Positions 37,625 through 46,279 of a DNA stretch of 64,000 nt are shown piece after piece. The position numbers and the translations under genes are program-made. The stretch is taken from assembly GCA_963835555.1 (NCBI GenBank), contig CAWIGC010000038.1, forward strand, positions 372,001 through 436,000. Reading direction: 5' to 3'. The notes under the pieces were generated by a model. The model saw nothing but the letters and a program-made list of their open reading frames with translations. It was not told the DNA's origin and ran no database searches. The DNA comes from Sulfopaludibacter sp963835555. Its GTDB lineage: Bacteria; Acidobacteriota; Terriglobia; Bryobacterales; Bryobacteraceae. Each line of letters opens with the position of its first letter. Within the stretch, counting starts at the first letter, position 1.

Positions 37625-38275
37625 TTGCTTCCCGATTATTCAGCGGACCGGCGGGAAATGGTGGACCGGCAACTGAGCGCTCGCGGTATTCGCGACGAGC
37701 GCGTGCTCTATGCCATGAGCCGGATTCCACGCGAAGAGTTCGTGCCGGAGCAGGAACGGGAAGCCGCATATTGGGACGGTCCCATCCAGATCGGCTACGG
37801 GCAAACCATCTCCCAACCCTACATGACCGCCCTGATGGCGCAGGAACTGGCCCTCACCGGCAGCGAGCATGTGTTGGAAGTGGGGACGGGATCCGGCTAC
37901 GCCGCTGCCGTGCTGGGGCTGCTGGCGCGCGATGTGATTACCGTGGAGCTGGTTCCGGAACTGGCGGAAACGGCCCGCGCCACGCTGCGGCGCACCGGCT
38001 ACGGACTGAACGTCAGGGCGATCGCCGGCGATGGATCCTGGGGCTATTCCGATCAGGCGCCCTACGACGCCATCTCCGTGGCAGCGGGCGCTCCTGAAAT
38101 TCCGCCCGGCCTGCTGATACAACTGGCCGACCCCGGCCGCATGGTAATCCCCGTAGGGCCGCATCTGGACCAGGAGTTGCTTGTAGTGGAGAAAGAGGAG
38201 GGCCGCACGCGCCGCAGGGTCTCGACGCAGTGCAGCTTCGTGCCTCTGCTGGGAATCGAAGGGTGGCGCGCATGA
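37625..38275 (+). CDS. pcm: Protein-L-isoaspartate O-methyltransferase
   Basis: Repairs isoaspartyl residues using SAM. MVDRQLSARGIRDERVLYAM, IPREEFVPEQEREAAYWDGP, IGYGQTISQPYMTALMAQEL, HVLEVGTGSGYAAAVLGLLA (SAM loop) and VAAGAPEIPPGLLIQL are all family-typical. The start is uncertain: TTG 37625 gives the usual ~10 residues before MVxxQL, ATG 37658 is the conservative choice. The stop overlaps the next gene (ATGA). Confidence 0.9.
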   Translation: MLPDYSADRREMVDRQLSARGIRDERVLYAMSRIPREEFVPEQEREAAYWDGPIQIGYGQTISQPYMTALMAQELALTGSEHVLEVGTGSGYAAAVLGLLARDVITVELVPELAETARATLRRTGYGLNVRAIAGDGSWGYSDQAPYDAISVAAGAPEIPPGLLIQLADPGRMVIPVGPHLDQELLVVEKEEGRTRRRVSTQCSFVPLLGIEGWRA

Positions 38276-38571
38276 GACTACGGACCGCGAAGGACCGGCT
38301 CAAAATCGAGCACAGCATCATCGACGGCGTCCGCGAAATTCTGGAAGAGTTGCTGGCTCGGAACCCCGAAATCCGGTCCGTGATTCCCGGCGTCATTCGC
38401 CCGGTGCGCGACGCCAGAGGCAAAGTCAAAGTGCGCATCACGGTTCCGGTGCAGAACGGCTGGAAAGCCATCGCCCTGAGCGCCGGGGCGCGCCAGGAAC
38501 TCTTCATCAGCACGGACTGGCCCAAAGAATCCCTCGAAAAGGCTCTGGAGCGGGCGGGAGCGGTCCTGTAG
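38272..38571 (+). CDS. DUF2103-like small protein
   Basis: 99 aa: KDRLKIEHSIIDGVREILEEL, then RSVIPGVIRPVRDARGKVKV, RITVPVQNGWKAIALSAGAR and QELFISTDW. This resembles DUF2103, described as a predicted metal-binding family, from the K-x-EHS-II-G and IPG-I-R motifs. The function is unknown. ATGA overlap with pcm implies coupling. Confidence 0.65.
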   Translation: MRLRTAKDRLKIEHSIIDGVREILEELLARNPEIRSVIPGVIRPVRDARGKVKVRITVPVQNGWKAIALSAGARQELFISTDWPKESLEKALERAGAVL

Positions 38572-38679
38572 CTGCCGTCTTGGTGGTGAAATCCCGCAGT
38601 ACCCACCTGAGAACATTCGAGAGAGGCATGTCGGCAATGAAAGGCTTATACTGTTTCCGACATCTCTCAAGGTTCCGGT

Positions 38680-39609
38680 ATGAGGGTCATCTCAGGATTT
38701 CTCATTTCTTGTTCGATGGTTGCTCTTCTGGCGGGGAGCGCTGCGGCGCAAACCGCCGTTTCCCTGGCAGCGCGGCCGGCGCCACCGGCAGGCAGACTGC
38801 CGCCTTCGAATTTCCGTGTGGATTCCCGGATGGTGCAGATTCCCGTTACGGTCACCGACGCTCTCAACCGCAACGTCATGAACCTCAAGGCTGGGAATTT
38901 CCGCCTGTTCGATGGTGAAGTGGAGCAGCGTATCTCCTCGTTCTCGATGACCGATGCGCCCGTCTCCACGGGGATCGTCTTCGATACCAGCGGCAGCATG
39001 AAACATCGCATTAGGGACTCGCGCGCCGCCGTGAAGCAGTTTCTGGCCACCGCCGTCCCGAACGATGAATTCTCGCTGGTGCAATTCGCCGATAACGCCA
39101 CCCTGCTTTCGGGGTTCACGCGCATTGCAGCGGAAATCGAGCGACCCTTAGGCTCCATGGCGGCCCACGGTTGGACGGCACTTTACGACGCGATGTTCCT
39201 GAGCATGCACCAGACCCGCCGGGCGGCTAATCCCCGGCGCGTGCTGCTGGTGCTTTCCGACGGGGAAGACAATAATAGCCGCTACACGGAAGCGGAGATG
39301 ATGTCGCTGGTGCGGGAAGGCGATGTGAGCGTCTATGCCATCGGCCTGTTCACCAGGGCGCGCGGCCTGGAAAGAATGGCGGAGGAGACCGGCGGAGGGA
39401 TGATCACCGTCCACAACCTTTCGGAGCTTCCGGCGGCGATGGATAAACTGAGCCATCAAATCCGCAATCAGTACATGCTCGGGTACTTCCCCAGCAACGC
39501 CGCCAACGACGGGCGTTATCGCAAGGTGCGCGTGGAAGTGAATTTGCCCACGGGGACACCGCCCGCACACACCTCCTGGCGCCGGGGGTATATCGTGCCC
39601 GACAATTAA
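38680..39609 (+). CDS. VWFA-related exported protein
   Basis: 309 aa. Signal peptide (ISGFLISCSMVALLAGSAAA), N-terminal beta module (DSRMVQIPVTVTDALNRNV), and a VWA domain with an intact MIDAS: TGIVFDTSGSMKHRI (D-x-S-x-S), HGWTALYDAMFLSM (Thr) and VLLVLSDGEDNNSRYTE. It ends IRNQYMLGYFPSN and RRGYIVPDN like its two relatives in this window. Followed after three bases by the duplicated-domain protein. Confidence 0.88.
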   Translation: MRVISGFLISCSMVALLAGSAAAQTAVSLAARPAPPAGRLPPSNFRVDSRMVQIPVTVTDALNRNVMNLKAGNFRLFDGEVEQRISSFSMTDAPVSTGIVFDTSGSMKHRIRDSRAAVKQFLATAVPNDEFSLVQFADNATLLSGFTRIAAEIERPLGSMAAHGWTALYDAMFLSMHQTRRAANPRRVLLVLSDGEDNNSRYTEAEMMSLVREGDVSVYAIGLFTRARGLERMAEETGGGMITVHNLSELPAAMDKLSHQIRNQYMLGYFPSNAANDGRYRKVRVEVNLPTGTPPAHTSWRRGYIVPDN

Positions 39610-39612
39610 GGC

Positions 39613-40359
39613 ATGCCCTCCGGCGGTAGACGGATTGCTACGACCCTCTCAGTTTACGGCATAGGCCTGCTGCTCCTGGCGACGGTGGTGACCGGCGCCA
39701 TCGAACTGGTACGGAGGCCGCGGACCAAACTGACGCGGGTTCCGATCGGCTCTCATGACGAGGTCTACTACTATCACGCCGCAACCCCGGAAGAGGCCCG
39801 CGCGCTGGGCGCAGCGCTGCAAAAAACCGGCTTTCTGAACGATAGAGGCACCACCGTGCTGCTTTCCAAAGGCACCGCCGGTACGGTGGTTTCCTTTGCC
39901 CTCAACGATGGCGCGTGGGATCATCCGGATACCGTCTACAGCTTTGAGGAGATCGGGCGGCGCATCGCCACGTCGGTCGGCGGCTTTCCCATCAAGGTTC
40001 GGCTGATCGACTCCCACCGGTTGCTGCACAAGGAGTTGACTATCGGTAAATACCCGGCAGGGACGCGCGACGCAGTGTACTACCTGGGCTCAGCGACTGG
40101 GCCGGAGGCTTCCGCGCTGGCCCAGGCGTTGCGCGCCGCGGGCTTCCTGCAGGACCAGGGCGACGCCGTGGTGCTGTCCCGGAATGACAGCACGGCAATT
40201 TCGTTTATCGTGAACGACGGAATCTGGGACCGGCCGGACGCCGTGGCCGGGTTCGAGCGATTGGTGCGAAAGGTGGCGTCATCGGTGGGAGGGCTGCCCA
40301 TTGAGCTTCGCCTGCTGGACGCTACGATGGAGCCCAGGAAGACGCTGGCAGTGAAATAG
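39613..40359 (+). CDS. Membrane-anchored protein with two internal repeats
   Basis: 248 aa, no recognised family. One TM (SVYGIGLLLLATVVTGAIEL) is followed by two copies of an ~85-aa unit. Unit 1 runs DEVYYYHAATPEEARALGAA ... VVSFALNDGAWDHPDTVYSF ... GGFPIKVRLID. Unit 2 runs DAVYYLGSATGPEASALAQA ... AISFIVNDGIWDRPDAVAGF ... GGLPIELRLLD. The fold is alpha/beta and presumably periplasmic. It lies three bases after a VWA gene, so it probably belongs to the same transcript. Confidence 0.75.
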   Translation: MPSGGRRIATTLSVYGIGLLLLATVVTGAIELVRRPRTKLTRVPIGSHDEVYYYHAATPEEARALGAALQKTGFLNDRGTTVLLSKGTAGTVVSFALNDGAWDHPDTVYSFEEIGRRIATSVGGFPIKVRLIDSHRLLHKELTIGKYPAGTRDAVYYLGSATGPEASALAQALRAAGFLQDQGDAVVLSRNDSTAISFIVNDGIWDRPDAVAGFERLVRKVASSVGGLPIELRLLDATMEPRKTLAVK

Positions 40360-41157
40360 GCCGCTCGAAAAATCAAAACCGCGGTGAAATTCGATGGCCC
40401 TGAAACGAAAAATGGTTCCAAGTGATCCAATTCCCAGCCTTGCTCCCCGCCGGCATGCAACGGCACGAAGCACTGCAGTCAGAAGCGCCGAACGCCTCGC
40501 CTTTCCGCTCCCCGGCTATTGGTTTATCCAACCACCGGATCATAGCTTCCAGGCACATCGCGGCCTGTACTTCTCCTGACCGGAACCGGACGTTCGTAAC
40601 GGCCTTTCGCTCGCCCGCAACGGCTGCCCATTCCAGAGCCTCCATTCCGGGGTCAAAGTTCCCGACCTGCTACTTCACGTCTTTGTTGGCCAACCATTCC
40701 GCCCGTTCGGCTCTTCCGCTCCACCGCCTGTACCGGTTCGCCCCGGTTCAGGCCGTTTCAACGCTTCAAGCCCGTTACAGAATCGTCAGTCAACTTCTGC
40801 GGCTGCTTTCCCGGCTTCCGCTCCCCTTTGGGATTCTTACATCCCGCCGGATCAAAGCGTTCCTCCGGGTTCGCTGCCGCCCGGTCCACCTTCCGAATTC
40901 GCCCGATTTCCTCTCGCTCCCCGCAGACGCTTTCTATTGCTAGTCTGGTCTACGGATCACCGTTCCTGGTCCGCTACGTTTCCGGAGGCTCGCTGTTCCT
41001 CAAACCTCTTGGAACCAACTTCACTATGCTCCCGAACCCGTTCCGGCGTCAACACGTTTCTGGCTGTTTCGGCCCGGTTTTGAACAGGATCTTTTCATCG
41101 TATTTACATGATGTTACAGGTCTGTAACTGTGGATTACCTGTGGATAAAACGCGGCG
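40360..41157. other. Unexplained ~0.8-kb gap, purine-skewed on the minus strand
   Basis: No convincing gene on either strand. From about 40580 to 40960 the plus strand is strikingly pyrimidine-rich (cttccgctcccctttgg, ccgcccggtccaccttccg), meaning a purine-rich minus strand. The open frames here (for example 40422-40943) are rich in Arg, Ser, Pro and Leu with no family signal and start without ribosome sites. The right end (41080-41150) is AT-richer and holds two DnaA-box-like sites. It could be a non-coding RNA, a dispersed repeat or a decayed element. Confidence 0.5.
41129..41148 (+). promoter_or_regulatory. Pair of DnaA-box-like sites
   Basis: TGTGGATTA at 41129-41137 (one mismatch to the inverted consensus) and a perfect TGTGGATAA (reverse of TTATCCACA) at 41140-41148 lie in the same orientation, 11 bases apart, in an AT-richer patch. 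A weaker TTATCCAAC is at 40524. Two sites are too few to call an origin; DnaA titration or regulation of the gene ending at 41158 is possible. Confidence 0.45.
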
Positions 41158-42300
41158 CTACTGTCCTGTTTTGGCGGCAACGAGCTTCAGGATCATGCCG
41201 TTGTCGGTAGCCATCCAGATGTTCTGGCTGTCCCCGCCGGAGAGCAGGGTGCGGGTCGCCACGGCGCGGTAGTCCACCGGCATCTCGGTCCACCCCGAGG
41301 CGCCGAAATCTTTGCTGGTCAGAACCTGTACCTTGCCAGGAATGACGCTGCGCAACTGGCCCTGCGACAGGGTACCGGTCAGGTAGGACGTCCCGTCCGG
41401 AGTGAGCCAGATGTCGGTAACGCTGAATTTGGTATCCCTATAAATCGTTTCGCTTTTGTTGGTTTTCCACTCCAGCTTGTAGGCCTCGCTGGGATACCGG
41501 AACATCTGCGAATACTCCACCAACCCCAGGCCCATACCGGTTTTGGCGAACCGGATGCGCGTGCTTTCGCCGAAGAGCGAAGCCGAGTTGGCATGCCACG
41601 TCTTGCCGCCATCGTGGGTTACCAGGGAATAATTCAAGTGCGGCGTATCGCGCTGGGCGAGAGTGGCCTGCGGATCCAGCCAGCCGGGATGATCGGGGCC
41701 CCACAAGCGCGGCGGCAGGTTGAACCCGGTAATAATTCCGTCCAGCGGTGTGGCGAAGGCGATCCAGTTATAGGCGCTGTACAACGGGTTGCCCGGAGGC
41801 TCCGCGGCTGCGGCCACTTTGGTCCAAACGTGACCGCCGTCCACGGTTTGCACGACGGTCTTTTTGCCGCCGATTCCCCAGCCGCGCTTTTCGTCGAGGA
41901 AGAAAACACGGTCCACCTCGCCGGGCAGTTTCGGCAATTTGACCCAGCTCTTGCCCGCCTCCGCAGTCTGCCAGAGGCCATGGTCGGTAACCATCCAACC
42001 CAGCGATTCGTTCAGAAAGAAAAGCGAGCCGGGCAGATCCTTAAGCGCCACGGTCTGCCAGTGCGCCCCGCCATCGCTGGTGACTACGCTGGTGGGAACC
42101 TGCCGCCGGCCTTCGGAAATGAACCCTACGGCGATGCCCCGTTTATCGGAAAGGAACTGCAAGTCCGTGATATTGAAAGTGGACTTACCCTTATCGTAAA
42201 AGTATTGCATCTGCCAGCGCTGCGCCCGGAGCTCGGCCGGAAGCAGTGTGGCGGCCAGCATCATGGCCGCGCAAATGAGGCGGGACGATAGAGAGTACAC
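41158..42300 (-). CDS. Exported YCF48/BNR-like beta-propeller protein
   Basis: 380 aa with a signal peptide (LICAAMMLAATLLPAELRA). Recurrent propeller strands are of the photosystem-assembly YCF48 / sialidase BNR type: FLSDKRGIAVGFISEG, VVTSDGGAHWQTVAL, FFLNESLGWMVTDHGLW, FFLDEKRGWGIGGKKTVVQT, VDGGHVWTKV and LVTHDGGKTWHAN. The function is unknown. The start is a GTG two bases after the GAF gene's stop, so the two are cotranscribed. Confidence 0.75.
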   Translation of the reverse strand: MYSLSSRLICAAMMLAATLLPAELRAQRWQMQYFYDKGKSTFNITDLQFLSDKRGIAVGFISEGRRQVPTSVVTSDGGAHWQTVALKDLPGSLFFLNESLGWMVTDHGLWQTAEAGKSWVKLPKLPGEVDRVFFLDEKRGWGIGGKKTVVQTVDGGHVWTKVAAAAEPPGNPLYSAYNWIAFATPLDGIITGFNLPPRLWGPDHPGWLDPQATLAQRDTPHLNYSLVTHDGGKTWHANSASLFGESTRIRFAKTGMGLGLVEYSQMFRYPSEAYKLEWKTNKSETIYRDTKFSVTDIWLTPDGTSYLTGTLSQGQLRSVIPGKVQVLTSKDFGASGWTEMPVDYRAVATRTLLSGGDSQNIWMATDNGMILKLVAAKTGQ

Positions 42301-42302
42301 GA

Positions 42303-42899
42303 TTAATGTTTCATTTGCACCGGGCCGGAGGACAAAACCAGCTCCACGTGATTGGCCGACTCCAGCGCCGCGGCGGTCATGCGGGCCAAAACCAGAACGC
42401 AGCCGATCTGCTCCCCGACCGTGGTAATTACTTCCATTTCGCTGCCGGTATGCTGGTGCGGCAAGCGATGCTGCACATTGATCACGCCAATCACCCGGTT
42501 GCGCGCGATCAGGGGCGCCGACAGGAACGCTTCGAAGCTATCCTCCGGCAACTCACCGAAATTCTTGAATCGTGGATCCTTGTACGCCTCCCGCGAGATG
42601 GCCAGCAAGCGCCTTTCCCGGGCCACCCACCCGGTGAGGCCTTCGTTCCAGCGGAGGCGGATTTTTCCGATGACGGACGGATGCGGGGTATTGGATGCGC
42701 AGAGCACCAACTCTTCACCGTCCAACAGGTACATCAGGCAGGCATCGCATTGGGTGAACTCCACGATCAGATCCACCACACCCTTCAACACATCCTGCAG
42801 ACTCAGGTCCCGAACCATGAAGCGGCTGATCTTCTGAAACAGGCGCAACTGTTGCTCGGTGCGTTCGAGACGCGCTTCAAGCTCTTTCGGCTTCGGCAC
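42303..42899 (-). CDS. GAF-domain protein
   Basis: 198 aa. A short N-terminal coiled coil (ELEARLERTEQQLRLFQKIS) leads into one GAF domain: SLQDVLKGVVDLIVEF, ACLMYLLDGEELVL, GLTGWVARERRLLAI, AFLSAPLIARNRVIGVINVQ and TVGEQIGCVL. There is no output domain, so it is probably a sensor or regulatory partner of unknown ligand. Confidence 0.82.
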   Translation of the reverse strand: MPKPKELEARLERTEQQLRLFQKISRFMVRDLSLQDVLKGVVDLIVEFTQCDACLMYLLDGEELVLCASNTPHPSVIGKIRLRWNEGLTGWVARERRLLAISREAYKDPRFKNFGELPEDSFEAFLSAPLIARNRVIGVINVQHRLPHQHTGSEMEVITTVGEQIGCVLVLARMTAAALESANHVELVLSSGPVQMKH

Positions 42900-43008
42900 G
42901 CCTCTATTATAGCCGGGCAGGGAATCGGCACCTCATAGATCTTTTGGGGGGTATAGCACGACTTACAAGGTGCAATCGCCTACAATCAATAGGAACGGAA
43001 CGGCATAG

Positions 43009-44484
43009 ATGCCCGACAGTCCAACCGAGACCGCACCCGGTACCTGGAGCGTACCCGAGTGCCCCTTTACGATAGCCTACGTGCCGGAAGTGATGGATAA
43101 CATCCGCCTCGCCGTAGTGGACGCATTTTTCTCCCTGCCTCGCGGAGGCGCCGAAATCGGCGGTATCCTGTTGGGCTGGCACACCCAGCGGCGCGTCACG
43201 ATCGCCGAGTACATGGCGCTCGATTGCGAACATGCTATGGGACCTTCCTTCGTGCTGTCCCCGAAGGACGAGACCAGACTCCAGGAGTTGCTGACCGGGT
43301 CGCAAGCGGACCCGGCCGGTCTGCAGCCGGTGGGGTGGTACCATTCCCACACGCGCAGCGAGGTCTTTCTTTCCGACGCCGACCAGGAAATTCACAATCG
43401 TTTCTTCCCGGAGCCCTGGCAGGTGGCGCTGGTGCTAAGGCCCCATACCTTTCAGCCGATGCGCTGCGGATTTTTTTTCCGTGAAGCGGACGGCTCCATT
43501 CACGCTACCGCTGCATACCAGGAATTCGTGTTGGACGCCATGCCGCTCCGGCCCGTTCCCACCGGCATGATTCCGCAAATGGGGGACGGTACGGCCGTGG
43601 CGCCCCAGACGGAACTGGAAGCCTCCAGACCGGCGATCCAGGTATCTCCCGATGTGGCGGGGCCGACGCAGGAGCCGGCCCAGGCGCCGGACCCGCCGGC
43701 CCCGACGGTGGTTCCGCTGCCTCTGGAGGCGCCGAAGTTCGCCTCGGTAACAGTGGAGGCGCGGGCCTGGGTGTGGCTCAAAGTGATGATCTTCCTGGCT
43801 ATCGGGCTGGGCACCGGCGCCTTTGCATTCGGGACGCGGCACCTCTGGTTACCACAGCTCACGGGGGCCACGCCGCCGGTTGCCGCCGTTCCGGCTCCTC
43901 CGGCGGATCTCCACCTGAGCACCTTCGATACCGACGGCCAGTTGCAGATTCGCTGGGATACCTCCTCGGCCGCCGTCCAACAGGCTACTTCCGGTGTCCT
44001 GACCATCGCCGATGGCGGCTTGCCCAGCAAAGAACTTCACCTGGATGTGGATCACCTGAGGAGCGGCACCTTCACCTATGGGAGGGACAGCGGACAGGTG
44101 GACGTGACGCTGACGGTTCAGGAGCCGTCCGGAGCGCCGGTTCGATCCGCAGCGGCTTTTGTGGGTCATGCCCCAGCGGCGGCCACGGCCGCCCCGGCGG
44201 ACGATTCCGAAGCGGTGGCCAAACTGAGGGCAGACCTGGCGGCGCAACGGGAGCAGGTGCAGCAAGCCAGGAAGGATCTCACTGTCGCGACGGAGCGCAA
44301 TCGGAATCTGGAAAAGAGGCTGAGCGATGCACAGCCTCAGGCGGGGGAGTCGGCCAAACTCAGAAAGGATCTTGCGGCGGCCAACGATCGCATCCGGAAG
44401 CTGACAAAGAGCCTCAACGACGCTCAAGCCGAACTCAGGCAGCAGCAGCGGAAACGCCTGGGGGCGCAAGACCCGGGCAAGTAA
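43009..44484 (+). CDS. JAMM (MPN+/JAB) metalloprotease-like protein with TM and coiled coil
   Basis: 491 aa. The N-terminal ~170 residues form a JAB/MPN+ domain with a complete zinc site: Glu in GGAEIGGILLG and H-S-H-x7-S-x2-D in WYHSHTRSEVFLSDADQE. A Pro-rich linker follows, then one TM (LKVMIFLAIGLGTGAFAFG), a ~100-aa beta domain beyond the membrane, and a C-terminal coiled coil (KLRADLAAQREQVQQARKDL and KLRKDLAAANDRIRKLTKSL). JAMM enzymes cut isopeptide or peptide bonds; the substrate is unknown. The catalytic domain is predicted cytoplasmic. Confidence 0.85.
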   Translation: MPDSPTETAPGTWSVPECPFTIAYVPEVMDNIRLAVVDAFFSLPRGGAEIGGILLGWHTQRRVTIAEYMALDCEHAMGPSFVLSPKDETRLQELLTGSQADPAGLQPVGWYHSHTRSEVFLSDADQEIHNRFFPEPWQVALVLRPHTFQPMRCGFFFREADGSIHATAAYQEFVLDAMPLRPVPTGMIPQMGDGTAVAPQTELEASRPAIQVSPDVAGPTQEPAQAPDPPAPTVVPLPLEAPKFASVTVEARAWVWLKVMIFLAIGLGTGAFAFGTRHLWLPQLTGATPPVAAVPAPPADLHLSTFDTDGQLQIRWDTSSAAVQQATSGVLTIADGGLPSKELHLDVDHLRSGTFTYGRDSGQVDVTLTVQEPSGAPVRSAAAFVGHAPAAATAAPADDSEAVAKLRADLAAQREQVQQARKDLTVATERNRNLEKRLSDAQPQAGESAKLRKDLAAANDRIRKLTKSLNDAQAELRQQQRKRLGAQDPGK

Positions 44485-44544
44485 CGCGAACCCCGGAGCT
44501 GTGGCCTGCCGGTAGATGTAAAGCTCCCGGCAGATTCCGCCGAT

Positions 44545-44895
44545 ATGCCTGGTATGGACGAACGTCGTTCGGAAGTTCGGATGTTATGCGCAGACATGTT
44601 GGACGTCTCCTGGAAAGACGCCACCGGCCACACCGGCAAAGCCACGGCGCTATTGGAGGATATTTCTCCTTCCGGAGCGTGCCTGCAACTGGAAGCCGCG
44701 ATTCCCCTGGCTTCAGAGATTCGCTGGACGTCGCCGAAGCAGGAATTCGCCGGCCACGTGCGTTACTGCGTTTATCGCGAAATCGGCTATTTCGTGGGAG
44801 TGGAATTCGAATCCGCCATCCGCTGGTCGAGTAAGAGGTTTAAGCCTCAGCACATGCTCAATCTCCAGACACTGGTTGCGCATGGCAAAAAGTAG
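44545..44895 (+). CDS. PilZ-domain-like protein
   Basis: 116 aa, one domain. ERRSEVRML resembles the RxxxR arm and TALLEDISPSGACLQLE the [D/N]xSxxG motif of c-di-GMP-binding PilZ domains, followed by VRYCVYREIGYFVGVEFE. The first arm is ERRSEVR, so c-di-GMP binding is plausible but not certain. It lies 60 bases after the JAMM gene. Confidence 0.7.
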   Translation: MPGMDERRSEVRMLCADMLDVSWKDATGHTGKATALLEDISPSGACLQLEAAIPLASEIRWTSPKQEFAGHVRYCVYREIGYFVGVEFESAIRWSSKRFKPQHMLNLQTLVAHGKK

Positions 44896-45000
44896 GAGAC
44901 CGGATGATTTACTGTAGAGGCCGCCCGCCCGCTAACCTGAAGTGAACTCCCGATTGTGTCTAGGGTTCCGCTCTCCGCTTCAGCGATAGCCGGGAGGTCT

Positions 45001-45514
45001 GTGACCGAGCGACACCACGTCCAGAACGAACTGGCCGACAACTGGCTGGAAGGAGAAATCGTACGGCTTGAGCCCCTGAGGCGCGAGCACGCCAAAGAAC
45101 TCCTGAGCATCTCCGGCGACGCGCAAATCCGGCGGTACCTCACCACTCGGGGCGGTTCGCTGGAACAGATGGAAACCTATGTGGATGGATTGCTCCGCGA
45201 CCACCTTTCCGGAACAGCGTTGCCCTTCATCGTCCGAATGGCTGCGGATTCGCGATTAGCCGGCTGTACACGGCTGAAGAACATCTCGCCAGAAAACCGG
45301 AACACCGAATCGAAACGGTTGCTTCTGGAGTATGGTTTCGAGTGGCTCCGCTGTTTTCGAGTCGAGTTTCAAACGGATAGCCGCAATGTCCGTTCCAGGA
45401 ACGCTCTCACCAAAATGGGGGCCATCGAGCGTCCTCGATAGGGACTGGCCGGAAGTCAAACGAAGGTTGCGGCTGCGGCTCGAAACGCAGATCCGTCGCA
45501 ATGCGGGCCGGTAG
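45001..45514 (+). pseudogene. RimJ/RimL-type GNAT acetyltransferase, internally deleted
   Basis: The start is normal (GEIVRLEPLRREHAKELLSI, LAGCTRLKNISPENRNTE), but the ~18 residues carrying the central strand and first part of the acetyl-CoA site are missing before SKRLLLEYGFEWL, VEFQTDSRNVRSRNALTKMG. A second gap follows GAIE: the frame stops at 45441, while the family's C-terminus (LDRDWPEVKRRLRLRLE) continues in another frame to 45514. Two deletions of this size are unlike the one-base errors elsewhere, so I read this as a decayed gene. Confidence 0.7.
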
Positions 45515-45526
45515 CCGGCGTCTATC

Positions 45527-46279
45527 TTACTCGCCGCGGCCGGTCCAGGAAGCTTTCAGGAAATCGCGGTTCATCCGGGCGATCACTTCCAGCTTGATCT
45601 CCTTGGGGCAGACCGCTTCGCATTCGCCGATATTGGTGCAGCTTCCGAACAACTCCTGGCCGGCCTGGGCCACCATGGCCGTTACGCGCCGCTCGCGCTC
45701 CGGCTGGCCTTGCGGCAGAAGAGCCAGGTGGGCGATTTTGGCCGCCATGAAGAGCGATGCCGAAGCGTTCGGGCACATGGCCACGCAGGCTCCGCAGCCG
45801 ATGCAGGCCGCCGCATCCATGGCGAGGTCCGACTTCTCTTTCGGCACGAGCATGGCGTTGCCGTCCGGCGCGCTGCCGGTGGCTGCCGAGATAAAGCCGC
45901 CCGCGGCAATCAGGCGGTCGAAGGCGGTGCGGTCCACCACCAGGTCCTTGACCACCGGAAATGCGCGCGCCCGCCACGGCTCCAGGTAGAGTTCGTCGCC
46001 GTCTTTGAAGTGGCGCATATGGAGCTGGCACAGGGTGGTGCCCGGAAGCGGTCCGTGCGCCACGCCGTTCACCATGCAGCCGCACATGCCGCAGATGCCC
46101 TCGCGGCAATCGTGGTCGAACGCCACGGGTTCTTCATTTTTGGCGATCAGGTCCTCATTCAAGACGTCGAGCATCTCGAGGAACGACATGTGCTCGCTCA
46201 CGTTGGGGACTTCATAGCGGGTCATGCGGCCCTGGTCCGACGCGTTGCGCTGCCGCCAGATGTGGAGGATGATTCTCAT
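45527..46279 (-). CDS. sdhB: Succinate dehydrogenase/fumarate reductase iron-sulfur subunit
   Basis: 250 aa. Electron relay between SdhA and SdhC with three clusters: [2Fe-2S] in DHDCREGICGMCGCMVNG plus TTLCQLHM; [4Fe-4S] in CIGCGACVAMCPNA; [3Fe-4S] in CTNIGECEAVCPKEI. The long C-terminal domain resembles the Bacteroidetes/Campylobacter-type (type B) enzyme. The ATG overlaps the sdhA stop (TAATG). Confidence 0.94.
   Translation of the reverse strand: MRIILHIWRQRNASDQGRMTRYEVPNVSEHMSFLEMLDVLNEDLIAKNEEPVAFDHDCREGICGMCGCMVNGVAHGPLPGTTLCQLHMRHFKDGDELYLEPWRARAFPVVKDLVVDRTAFDRLIAAGGFISAATGSAPDGNAMLVPKEKSDLAMDAAACIGCGACVAMCPNASASLFMAAKIAHLALLPQGQPERERRVTAMVAQAGQELFGSCTNIGECEAVCPKEIKLEVIARMNRDFLKASWTGRGE

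Noticed and set aside
40422..40943. A 173-aa coding region in the intergenic gap
   Set aside because: Arg/Ser/Pro/Leu-rich composition follows from the pyrimidine-rich DNA, with no family motif and no ribosome site.
40360..41157. Chromosomal replication origin
   Set aside because: Only two good DnaA boxes and no dnaA, dnaN, gidA or parAB nearby.
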